Below, piece after piece: positions 8,601-15,127 of a stretch of 22,042 bases of DNA (position 1 is the stretch's first letter; every line of letters begins with the position of its first letter). The DNA is taken from the NCBI GenBank assembly GCA_023434145.1, contig JAEYTI010000186.1, positions 1 through 22,042 on the forward strand, given 5' to 3'. The notes under the pieces were generated by a model. That model made no database searches. It saw nothing but the letters and a program-made list of their open reading frames with translations, and was not told the origin of the DNA. The translations under genes and the position numbers were made by a program. This stretch comes from Chloroflexota bacterium. Lineage in GTDB: Bacteria > Chloroflexota > Anaerolineae > Anaerolineales > Anaerolineaceae.

Positions 8601-11600
8601 TCCCAAAGTACGGCCACCGCTCCTTCCACCTTTTTGATCAGACGGCGGTAGCCGCGCTCGCGATCCATCGAGAAGCGGTAGTAGTTATCCGCGCCCTGAT
8701 AGCGGAAGACCAGGCCGATGGCGTCGTCATCTGTCGAGCGCAGGCGGGCTGCTATACGCACATTCCGCCACTGCGGCGACCCGGTGACTGCCATTGTGCC
8801 CGGCTTTTCAGCTTGCAGCGGAGAAGCAGACACGCTGCCGCCCCAGATATTGCTGTCCTGTACCAGTCGCCCTGCTGCAATATGCCAGTTTGAGGTCGGC
8901 GGAGCGCTGCCGTCATCTACAATCGTATAGCGATTCAAGGCGCTGGAGCCAAAGGTCTCCTGGAACAACAGGCCGCGCGCTCCGCTCTCGAAGTCATCCG
9001 AGAACAAGATCGGGTTGCCCGCCGGCTCTTGCAGCACGCCCGGCAGGCTGCGCAGTTGAATCTGGTGCCCGGTCAGGTCGGCAGCCTGTCGCAGCAGCAA
9101 AGCGACCGATTCTTCGTTCGGCTGGCTGCTGGCAAAGGTTGCGCCGGTGAGCTTGACCGCCTCCGGCAAGCCAGGCAGCGGCGTTTGGCGGTCGGCGCGC
9201 AGCAGGGCCAGGTCTGTACGCTGCCAGTCCAGCGGCTCTGGGCTCTCGACCAGCAGCGCGATGGTCTCACCGCCGCGCTCCACCCGGCTGGCGCGCAGTT
9301 CGGGTGGATTTTGATGGGCGGCAGGCCCAAGGATGGCCTGGGCAAGGCTGTCGTAGGCGCGCGCTTCGTCCTCCAGCAGATCGGTTGCAGGAGTAACGCC
9401 TTCGGCAATTAATGCCGCCAGGTCAGCATCGGGCAATGTGCCTGCCTCCAGCGGCAAGCGCCACGTCTCATCCTGATAGCTGTGCAGATGATGCATGAAA
9501 TGGGCGAAGTTCGAGGTGATGAACTCAAAACGGTACACCACCGGCGCAGCATCTACACGGAAATCATCGACACGCAGATCCGTGAAACGGGCGCCCTGGC
9601 TGGCCCAGCAGTATACGCCAACCGTGCCCTCGTTGAATGCCGGGTCCGATACGCTGAAGATCGGTTCGCCATCCTGGTAGATTGCCAACTCCGGCCCAAT
9701 CGCTTCCACGGTGATGAGGTAATCCTGATCCTGCAGATAGACGAAGTCATCCTCAGCCAACACCAGCGGATTCCCATCGACAAAGCGCACCAGGCGGCGG
9801 TACTTCCGTTCGCGGTCCATCGAGAAGCGGTAATAGTTATCCGAATCCTGGTAACGGAAGACAACACCCAGCGCGTCATCATCGGCGGAACGAATGAATA
9901 CGCTCAGGCGGTAGTCGGTCCAGTTTTGGGGCTGGTCGGGGCTGCCAGATGGCAGCGATGGATTGGTGGTGTATACCAGCAGGGTACCCGGTTTGTCCGG
10001 ATCATCCGCGGCGGTGGTTCCGCCCCAAATGTTGCTGGTCTGCTCAATAAAGCGGCTGGGTGGTGTGCCATCCTCCCCTACCTGCCACTGCGACGGCCCG
10101 CCGCTCGTTCCGTTATCGACTATCTGCCAGCCGTCCAGTGTGCCGCTCGGGCCGGTGACCGTCTCACCCAGGCTGAAGCGGGCAAATGTTTCGTGCAGCA
10201 GCAGCGGCACCAACCGCGCTTCGTACAAGCGATCCGGGTCGAGCACCTGCCCCGCTTGAGACGAGGTAAGCGTCTTTTCGTGCGGGATGACGGTGGGATC
10301 GAACAATACGCACGTGCTGGAGTCGAGCACCGAGATCCAGCGATCTTCGCTCTCGGTAAGCGTCAAGTCTGGGGTCACGCCCCAGCGGTTGCTGAGCACA
10401 ATCAGGCGGCCCTGGGCGTCGCGCACCGGGCTGTTGTTGTTGTCATACAGATAGAGCCCCAGGTCGCGGCGCTGGATCAAATACATCAAGTCGACGTAAT
10501 CTTCGTTGAAATCCACACCCACGTCGTAAGCGCAGTACACCGGGCGCGGCAGGAGCGGCTTTTCGCCAGTATCGGGCACGGTTGGCGGTATCGTCTGCGT
10601 TACATACAGCGCCAGGCTGTTCAGATCGCTTTTCAACACGCGCCGGGAAGATGGCGCGCCGCCGACGGTGACAAAATTACCCTCGCTGTCGGCCAAAGTA
10701 GCTTCGTCTTCATTATCCGTGTTGGCTGGCAGCGACAGATCCGCCAGGCCGGGGGCGCCTTCCGTGCGGAAGTAGGCGTACTCGGTCAGCTCGTGTTCTT
10801 TGTTGAATGTGCTGTCGCTGGAGTAGTCGCCCATGCCCACCGTCTTGATCGTGGTGGTGAGCTTGACCCGGTAAACGGCGTGGGGATCGAGTACTTCACC
10901 TTCCGTGCTCCAGCGCGCCAGTTCATCGATCAAGTGCTGGGCCATCTCTTCCCGCTCGGCATTTTCCGCTGGGTCTGGCCCAATATTGGCGCAGATCTGA
11001 ACAATGCACAGCCCCTGTTCCCCCGCCACCCGCACCCGTCGCAGTTCTTTGCCCTCAACGCGAACGACGTTCCCTTGCGCCTGGAACGGCCCAAAGGAGT
11101 CATTATCCGCGTTCCAGCCGGTGGCACTGATTCCACTGCCAGCGCCGTTTGCTTCACAGACGAAGCAGATTTCTTTCAGCAGGGCTTCATTGTTCGGTAT
11201 GGCAAGCACCAGGCGGGTGATCCCGCTGCCGGGAATGCTGACAGTGGTCGATCCGCCGCCCCCACCGGGGGGCAGGGCCTGGGTACTGGAAACCGTATTA
11301 CCGTTCGCATCCAGGGCTTTGATCGTGATCTCTCCGGCGTGCAGAGAAAGGGTCAGGCGCAGTGTTTTGACCGGGCAAGGCAGGCTGATCTCGGCGCCAA
11401 AGCCCAGATTTAGCCCGCGCCCATCACCAAAATCTTGAAAGTGGTTGATTGACAGCGGCTGTCCGCTCGGGTCAAAGACCAGGAAGCTGGCGCCTTCCCG
11501 CTCAAGCGGGTTCTTGGCGCTGCTCTCTACCGGCTCCAAGAAATCGATGCACGTGCGCTTCGGCTGCATTGGCTCAGGCGCTAGCACCGTCACCTCCACC

Positions 11601-14600
11601 CATTCTGCCGGGCTTCCAATCACAATATCGGCAAATTTCTGGTAGGTGGGACACAGGGCGCGCCCCTTTCCGGCGATCGGGGGTGCTACGTTCACCACGT
11701 GGAATCCGCCCTCAAATGCCAGGATGACAAAATTGCGCCGATCACCGCAAATGTATGGTGATTTGACCTGCTCTCCTGTATCGAGATGCTCGAAATCGCA
11801 GCAAATGACCCGATCCGGCGCATCTGGGATGCAGGGATAATTGCTGAATCGGTCGGTAAACCATTCATCCCAGGCGCGCCCGGTGTGGCGGGTGTAATCA
11901 AAGGGGTTTCTCGACCACAGCCACAGCTTGACGTTCCCCACCGGCGGGTCGGAGCCGGGGGCCGGGTTCCCAGCAGGCAGCGCGGGCATGGGCGCCCAAG
12001 AGCCGTACAGTTCTTTTACCCCAGCCGGGTTGGGGTCTTCGTCCCATTGTTCCGTAGTCACGTTATAGGTGGCGGCTTTTCGCGCAACAACCTGCCAGTT
12101 GCCCCCATCCTGCTTTTCCAGGGCTACTTCTTTAAGGCCGTAGCGCACCTTAACCGGGCCTTCCTCCTGCTCGGGGTCACCGATGATCTCGTAGGGAGGG
12201 CTGACCGGCTGGGCGTTGACCCCTACCAGCGCATCGTCGTGCACGGCACGCCCAAAGGTGATGTGCGGGCGGGCATCCAGGGGTACGATCGGAGCCAGCG
12301 AAAGGTCGGGTATGCCGGTCAAGCTGGCCGGGTTGGGCGTACCATCACGGTCGGAGTCGTCCAACAGGCCGTCCGCGTCGCCGTCATAGACGGGTCGCAG
12401 CAGATCACCGCGCAGCAGCGGCCAGCTGGTTGTCACCTTGAAATGCTCGACGGCCACCTCTTTGAGCGGCAGCGGCAGCAAAGGCGGGGTCGGTTCCGGC
12501 CCCCATTCCAGGGTGATCGTGGCGTCGAAATCAGGCAGGGGCCAGGGAAGGTTGATGCCCACGCTGAAGCGGGCAAGAACGTGGAAGGGGTCGAAGACAT
12601 CGGCCTCAAAGTACGCATCCAGAGAAAGGCCCAGACCAAACCCAAACACCTTTAGCTCCACCTTGCCGTGCAGCCACAGGTCACCGTAGAGGTGCGCGGG
12701 CTTCCAGCTAATCACCGCATTGCCTTCGATCCAGGCCTCGACGGTGACGCGCAGGGGACCGAACTTCCATGTTTTGTCGTAGCCCACCCATGCCCCAAAA
12801 CCGGCCTGATAAGCGTCCAGCATAAAGTAGGAGTTGGATTCAAATAACGAGAGGATCTGGGCGCGGATGCGCTTTTCACGCGGTTCGCGCATGCCAATGT
12901 ACAGGTGCCATGCGTCGGCGTCGCTTAGGCTGAAAAAGGCCTCGACACTACCGCCGATGTCGATCAGCTCGCCACCGCTGCCATAGCGGTATTGGGCATC
13001 CAGGCCAAACAGGAACGTGCCTGCCCGGCCATCCAGCACCGCCAGGGCGCGGAAAATGGGCTCATCGTCGAGGCTGGAGCGCTCTTTTAGCAGGTTGGCC
13101 TTGCCCTCGAACATCAGGATGGGGCCGGGGAAGACGATCACAAACAGCAGCCGGCCTGAGAAGGTGAAGCCGTTGTCGGCCACCGAGCCAATGGTGATGC
13201 CTGCGCCCAATGCAAGGCTGTCGCGCCGGTTGACCCACTTAGCCTCCAGGTCCGTCACCCCGATCTCCGGACGCTTGTACCATCCTTCTCCGTCGCCAAT
13301 ACCGTACCAGGGTTCATCAGACTGCTTGTCTGGCTCCATCTGCAAGGCGAACAGCCCGGCCAGCCCGTACAATGCCAGGCCTGTGCTCCATAACGGAATA
13401 CCCGCGGGCAGTTCCACGCCCAGGTAGATAGCAAAGAAGGCGTAGCTGCCGCTGGGGCCGCTGGCCGTGCCCACCACCAGGATGGCGTCAATCTCCAGGC
13501 CAATAGATGTGAGTTCCAGTGATATGGCTCCATCAAAACGATGCACGGTTTCATCACCGACTTGGAGTGTCCGATAAGAGACCTCGCCCTTGAAGCGCAG
13601 AACTTCCGGCACTTCGAACTCGACACCCACCCCGCTAAAGGTAATCCCCGTCGGGCGGCCGTCTTCGTACCAGGTGACCCGCAGACCTTCCACCGAAGCG
13701 CCCGCCGAAAGGCCATCCACCAGCTTCAGCCCGCCCGAAAAGCCTAGCCACTTGCCGCCGTCATCCGTCTTGCCGAACCCAAGCTGGGTGATCTCGAACT
13801 GGAAGCCGTAGAAATCGATGGCGTACTGCGAAGGCAAGTTAAGCCAGCCGCCCTCCAGCTTAACGTTTCCATCCGAGTCGATCGACAGCTCTTGGATGTC
13901 GAAGCTGGGCCAGTCCAGCCCGCCAAACAAGGGCGTTATTTTGCCGCTGAGCAGTACGGTGAAGACGCCGCCCACCACGGCAAAGCCCAGGCTGTCCACA
14001 CTCAACGAGAACAGGTCCGGCTTGGTCAGGGTGATCAAGCCATCCGGCCGGTCAATTGCTACCGTAAAACCGCCATCCACAGCCAGTCCGATCTCGATAT
14101 CCAGAGGCTGGTCGGTGTCTTCAAAGAATGGCAGTTTTATCTGCGCTTTGATCCCGCCGCCTGTGGGGATATTTTGCTGAAGGACAATGGAGATTTCGCT
14201 CAACCCGCCCTGCATGCCAAAGATATCGCCTACCAGATCGCCGCTGAAATTCCCACCGGCGTAGCTGAGCGCAAAGGTCTGGCTCAGCGTGCCGCTGACG
14301 CCGCCCGAGCCAATGCCAAAGCCCGTAGCGATGATGGCTCCCTGAAAAATGTCTGGGATGCGTAGGGAAGCGGTGTTGATCATCAAGCCCTTCCATCCGG
14401 GCGGCGTTCCTGCTGGCTGCGGGCCGGTACCGGAGAGGTTCAGCACAATATCGGCGGTTTCGATGATTACGCCGGTTTCACCGATCATCACCGGGTCGCT
14501 GATTTGAATGCCAGCACCGGCATCAAAATCCACGCTGCCCGTCTCATCAATGGTGACAGCCACGTTTGCCAATTCGATCTGGGTGTAGGGTCGGCTGGGG

Positions 14601-15118
14601 TCTGGCTCAAATACAAGCTTCCCGTCTTGCTGGGATACAGCGCGGTACGGGCGGAGCAGGTTGGGGTCGAAGCGGATAGCGAGCGCGCTTTCAAAACCAA
14701 GCTCGAAGCCTTCTTCGTCAGCCGAAAGATGGGCCTGCATTCCACCCGGATTCACGACAAAGCTCACACCATCCAGCCCGGGCAGATCGATCACCACGTC
14801 GCTGACCACTGCAAGCTCGAACGAAATCTCTAAGCTTGTACCATCCGCGGTATCCGCCGGGGCAGAATCCTGCGGGGGCGTGCCGCCGGTTGGAGGCTCA
14901 CTGTCTTCCCCTTCGAACCACTCCAGGTACTCGAGCGCTTCCGCCTCGGTGACTTCCGTCACCGGGCTGCCATCGCCAGGGAGCACCGAAGGAGGTGTGA
15001 CAGCGATGGAAAAGTCTTTGAGCCCAATACGGCCCAGCACATCTTCCAGGTCGGAGGTGATGCCATCAAACCCGGCGGGAACGGAAAAGATGTCAGTAAG
15101 TCGTACAGTATCCGTCAT
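5696..15118 (-). CDS. Giant multidomain beta-rich protein with six LamG/jelly-roll-like repeats (3140 aa)
   Basis: This is the last gene of the three-gene operon. The start at 15118 has AAGGA inside the stop codon region of the upstream gene, 9 nt away. Layout: residues 1-95 with an acidic Pro/Gly/Thr linker; about 95-900, a long run of amphipathic beta strands with Gly, Asp and aromatic residues, not recognised; 912-929, a DxDxDG-type calcium motif; 1100-1180 and 1186-1325, cysteine-patterned domains; 1390-1640, an unrecognised region with an RPVYCAYDVGVDFNEDYVDL-type block; 1641-2983, six repeats centred on DNYYRFSMDRERSYRRL; 2984-3140, a beta tail that faintly resembles a lamin-tail or LTD fold. 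No signal peptide or membrane helix is evident. The repeats suggest carbohydrate or surface binding. Exact function is unknown. Its 3' end lies 7 nt from the convergent chimeric gene, without a visible terminator. Confidence 0.9.
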   Translation of the reverse strand: MTDTVRLTDIFSVPAGFDGITSDLEDVLGRIGLKDFSIAVTPPSVLPGDGSPVTEVTEAEALEYLEWFEGEDSEPPTGGTPPQDSAPADTADGTSLEISFELAVVSDVVIDLPGLDGVSFVVNPGGMQAHLSADEEGFELGFESALAIRFDPNLLRPYRAVSQQDGKLVFEPDPSRPYTQIELANVAVTIDETGSVDFDAGAGIQISDPVMIGETGVIIETADIVLNLSGTGPQPAGTPPGWKGLMINTASLRIPDIFQGAIIATGFGIGSGGVSGTLSQTFALSYAGGNFSGDLVGDIFGMQGGLSEISIVLQQNIPTGGGIKAQIKLPFFEDTDQPLDIEIGLAVDGGFTVAIDRPDGLITLTKPDLFSLSVDSLGFAVVGGVFTVLLSGKITPLFGGLDWPSFDIQELSIDSDGNVKLEGGWLNLPSQYAIDFYGFQFEITQLGFGKTDDGGKWLGFSGGLKLVDGLSAGASVEGLRVTWYEDGRPTGITFSGVGVEFEVPEVLRFKGEVSYRTLQVGDETVHRFDGAISLELTSIGLEIDAILVVGTASGPSGSYAFFAIYLGVELPAGIPLWSTGLALYGLAGLFALQMEPDKQSDEPWYGIGDGEGWYKRPEIGVTDLEAKWVNRRDSLALGAGITIGSVADNGFTFSGRLLFVIVFPGPILMFEGKANLLKERSSLDDEPIFRALAVLDGRAGTFLFGLDAQYRYGSGGELIDIGGSVEAFFSLSDADAWHLYIGMREPREKRIRAQILSLFESNSYFMLDAYQAGFGAWVGYDKTWKFGPLRVTVEAWIEGNAVISWKPAHLYGDLWLHGKVELKVFGFGLGLSLDAYFEADVFDPFHVLARFSVGINLPWPLPDFDATITLEWGPEPTPPLLPLPLKEVAVEHFKVTTSWPLLRGDLLRPVYDGDADGLLDDSDRDGTPNPASLTGIPDLSLAPIVPLDARPHITFGRAVHDDALVGVNAQPVSPPYEIIGDPEQEEGPVKVRYGLKEVALEKQDGGNWQVVARKAATYNVTTEQWDEDPNPAGVKELYGSWAPMPALPAGNPAPGSDPPVGNVKLWLWSRNPFDYTRHTGRAWDEWFTDRFSNYPCIPDAPDRVICCDFEHLDTGEQVKSPYICGDRRNFVILAFEGGFHVVNVAPPIAGKGRALCPTYQKFADIVIGSPAEWVEVTVLAPEPMQPKRTCIDFLEPVESSAKNPLEREGASFLVFDPSGQPLSINHFQDFGDGRGLNLGFGAEISLPCPVKTLRLTLSLHAGEITIKALDANGNTVSSTQALPPGGGGGSTTVSIPGSGITRLVLAIPNNEALLKEICFVCEANGAGSGISATGWNADNDSFGPFQAQGNVVRVEGKELRRVRVAGEQGLCIVQICANIGPDPAENAEREEMAQHLIDELARWSTEGEVLDPHAVYRVKLTTTIKTVGMGDYSSDSTFNKEHELTEYAYFRTEGAPGLADLSLPANTDNEDEATLADSEGNFVTVGGAPSSRRVLKSDLNSLALYVTQTIPPTVPDTGEKPLLPRPVYCAYDVGVDFNEDYVDLMYLIQRRDLGLYLYDNNNSPVRDAQGRLIVLSNRWGVTPDLTLTESEDRWISVLDSSTCVLFDPTVIPHEKTLTSSQAGQVLDPDRLYEARLVPLLLHETFARFSLGETVTGPSGTLDGWQIVDNGTSGGPSQWQVGEDGTPPSRFIEQTSNIWGGTTAADDPDKPGTLLVYTTNPSLPSGSPDQPQNWTDYRLSVFIRSADDDALGVVFRYQDSDNYYRFSMDRERKYRRLVRFVDGNPLVLAEDDFVYLQDQDYLITVEAIGPELAIYQDGEPIFSVSDPAFNEGTVGVYCWASQGARFTDLRVDDFRVDAAPVVYRFEFITSNFAHFMHHLHSYQDETWRLPLEAGTLPDADLAALIAEGVTPATDLLEDEARAYDSLAQAILGPAAHQNPPELRASRVERGGETIALLVESPEPLDWQRTDLALLRADRQTPLPGLPEAVKLTGATFASSQPNEESVALLLRQAADLTGHQIQLRSLPGVLQEPAGNPILFSDDFESGARGLLFQETFGSSALNRYTIVDDGSAPPTSNWHIAAGRLVQDSNIWGGSVSASPLQAEKPGTMAVTGSPQWRNVRIAARLRSTDDDAIGLVFRYQGADNYYRFSMDRERGYRRLIKKVEGAVAVLWEDSVIYDLDQPYDLIIELHNDRLIGFLGNQFLFSVGDGSLRSGQVGFYCWANQGAFFEKLEVEALDLSPLLWQPAFADMSGLSIVDAPGAASAPSQWSASGGLLRQTSNIHIPGGGLERPGTYAVEGSGAWGDILFSVRLHSTDNDALGVLFRYQDDDNYYRFAMNRQESNRRLIKKVGSTVTLLWQDAVPFVVGQSYDLTLRLVGSRLTAYLDGALLFDVHDPDLRRGAVGFYSWANTDANFERIIVTDLTRRMGPWTILDTGTISGPSIWQQKSGSLLQTSNIYDSSALADASKEGTLAVAGESTWDNYRLQVRLRSDDDDAAGIVVRYVDEDNYYRLSVDQQRNYRRLVKKENGVYTTLWEQAGGYTVGEPFTLTLDVAGTRLSGYFGGSRLFSVSDSAHTAGKIGLYSWGNNGLRFEKVEVRQLPLEAWALFRDRFGLGDISAWTIVDEGTQSVPSSWAVVDGELRQTSNIHSLPVDPSQIEKQGTHIVAGDPAWDDGVLTVNLRAVDNDAIGVLFRYADTNNYYRFSMDNERSYRRLVKNVGGTFTVLWEDDQAYALDRTYRVEIIMKGSVLRGYLDGVPLFAVEDGDLAAGQIGLYCWANEDARFSGVGFYPVNLVSDNWLLEDSFDTEVPGRWQFVDEGDQEVPSLWSFSGGELRQTANIWGGSLDGSVADKPGTHALAGSAEWSDYRVSVQWISDDNDAIGLMFRYQDEDNYYRFSMDRDRSYRRLIKKVAGAVTILWQDSEQYVQGRPYLTTIDCIGSQLTVYLDGVELVSVEDQDLAMGKIGLYCWGNAGARFLEVRLEEFAWRTYYVFQEEERLPAGSRLRVYAGNLLDAPPEEPNTDNRFVASLEESGQARFPAAGVDLRLVDSNNQAGHTRRFLPETLYTGVGSVRVLRKSDGTGLFLLIPDGTGSLISEAQNRLRLTYRRDNTAVDPNSLVYREAGISDDEQVFLDIPWGTVNK
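6170..6739 (-). repeat. LamG-like repeat unit R6 (residues 2794-2983)
   Basis: Sixth and last copy, with WQFVDEGD, QTANIWGGS, KPGT, DNDAIGLMFRYQDEDNYY, MDRDRSYRRLIKK, YLDGVELV and IGLYCWGNAGARF. It is followed directly by the C-terminal tail domain. Confidence 0.8.
6740..7318 (-). repeat. LamG-like repeat unit R5 (residues 2601-2793)
   Basis: Fifth copy, with WTIVDEGT, QTSNIHSLP, KQGT, DNDAIGVLFRYADTNNYY, MDNERSYRRLVKN, YLDGVPLF and IGLYCWANEDARF. Confidence 0.8.
7319..7849 (-). repeat. LamG-like repeat unit R4 (residues 2424-2600)
   Basis: Fourth copy, with WTILDTGT, QTSNIYDSS, KEGT, DDDAAGIVVRYVDEDNYY, VDQQRNYRRLVKK and IGLYSWGNNGLRF. It is the shortest copy and has FGGS in place of the usual LDGV. 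Confidence 0.8.
7850..8398 (-). repeat. LamG-like repeat unit R3 (residues 2241-2423)
   Basis: Third copy, with LSIVDAPG, QTSNIHIPGG, RPGT, DNDALGVLFRYQDDDNYY, the variant MNRQESNRRLIKK and VGFYSWANTDANF. The start of the unit is the most divergent of the set. Confidence 0.8.
8405..8968 (-). repeat. LamG-like repeat unit R2 (residues 2051-2238)
   Basis: Second copy, with YTIVDDGS, QDSNIWGG, KPGT, DDDAIGLVFRYQ, MDRERGYRRLIKK and VGFYCWANQGAFF. It begins the contiguous block R2-R6. Confidence 0.8.
9560..10198 (-). repeat. LamG-like repeat unit R1 (residues 1641-1853 of the 3140-aa protein)
   Basis: First copy of the unit. It shows all hallmarks: GWQIVDNGT, QTSNIWGG, KPGT, DDDALGVVFRYQDSDNYY, MDRERKYRRL, then YQDG and VGVYCWASQGARF. 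It is longer than the other copies and is separated from R2 by about 200 residues of other sequence, so it may have a distinct position in the assembly. Confidence 0.8.
11144..11563 (-). other. Cysteine-patterned domain, copy in the 3140-aa protein
   Basis: Residues 1186-1325 contain TCIDF (Cys1190), NPL, FLVFD, GLNLGFGAEISLPCP (Cys1248), a beta stretch with IKALDANGNTV, and NEALLKEICFVC (Cys1318, Cys1321). The same order and near-identical cysteine spacing occur in the 1418-aa protein of the operon. A weaker related block starts at Cys1106/Cys1107 (CCDFEHLDTG). A beta-sandwich with disulfides or a metal site is likely; the family is not recognised. Confidence 0.6.
12332..12385 (-). other. 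Thrombospondin type 3-like calcium-binding motif in the giant protein
   Basis: Residues 912-929 read DGDADGLLDDSDRDGTPN. The spacing of acidic residues (DxDxDGxxDDxDxDGxPN) matches the Ca2+-binding repeat of thrombospondin type 3 and related bacterial outer-surface linkers. It sits between the N-terminal beta-rich region and the rest, so calcium could stiffen or fold the hinge. Calcium-rich surroundings would fit a location outside the cytoplasm. Confidence 0.6.
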
Positions 15119-15127
15119 ATTTGATCC

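Noticed and set aside
9482..11413. A 643-codon open frame on the + strand, opposite the giant gene
   Set aside because: It is the mirror of coding DNA with strong codon bias. The minus-strand frame holds recognisable repeats and motifs, while this one shows low-complexity, Arg/His/Val-rich sequence with no motif or ribosome site.
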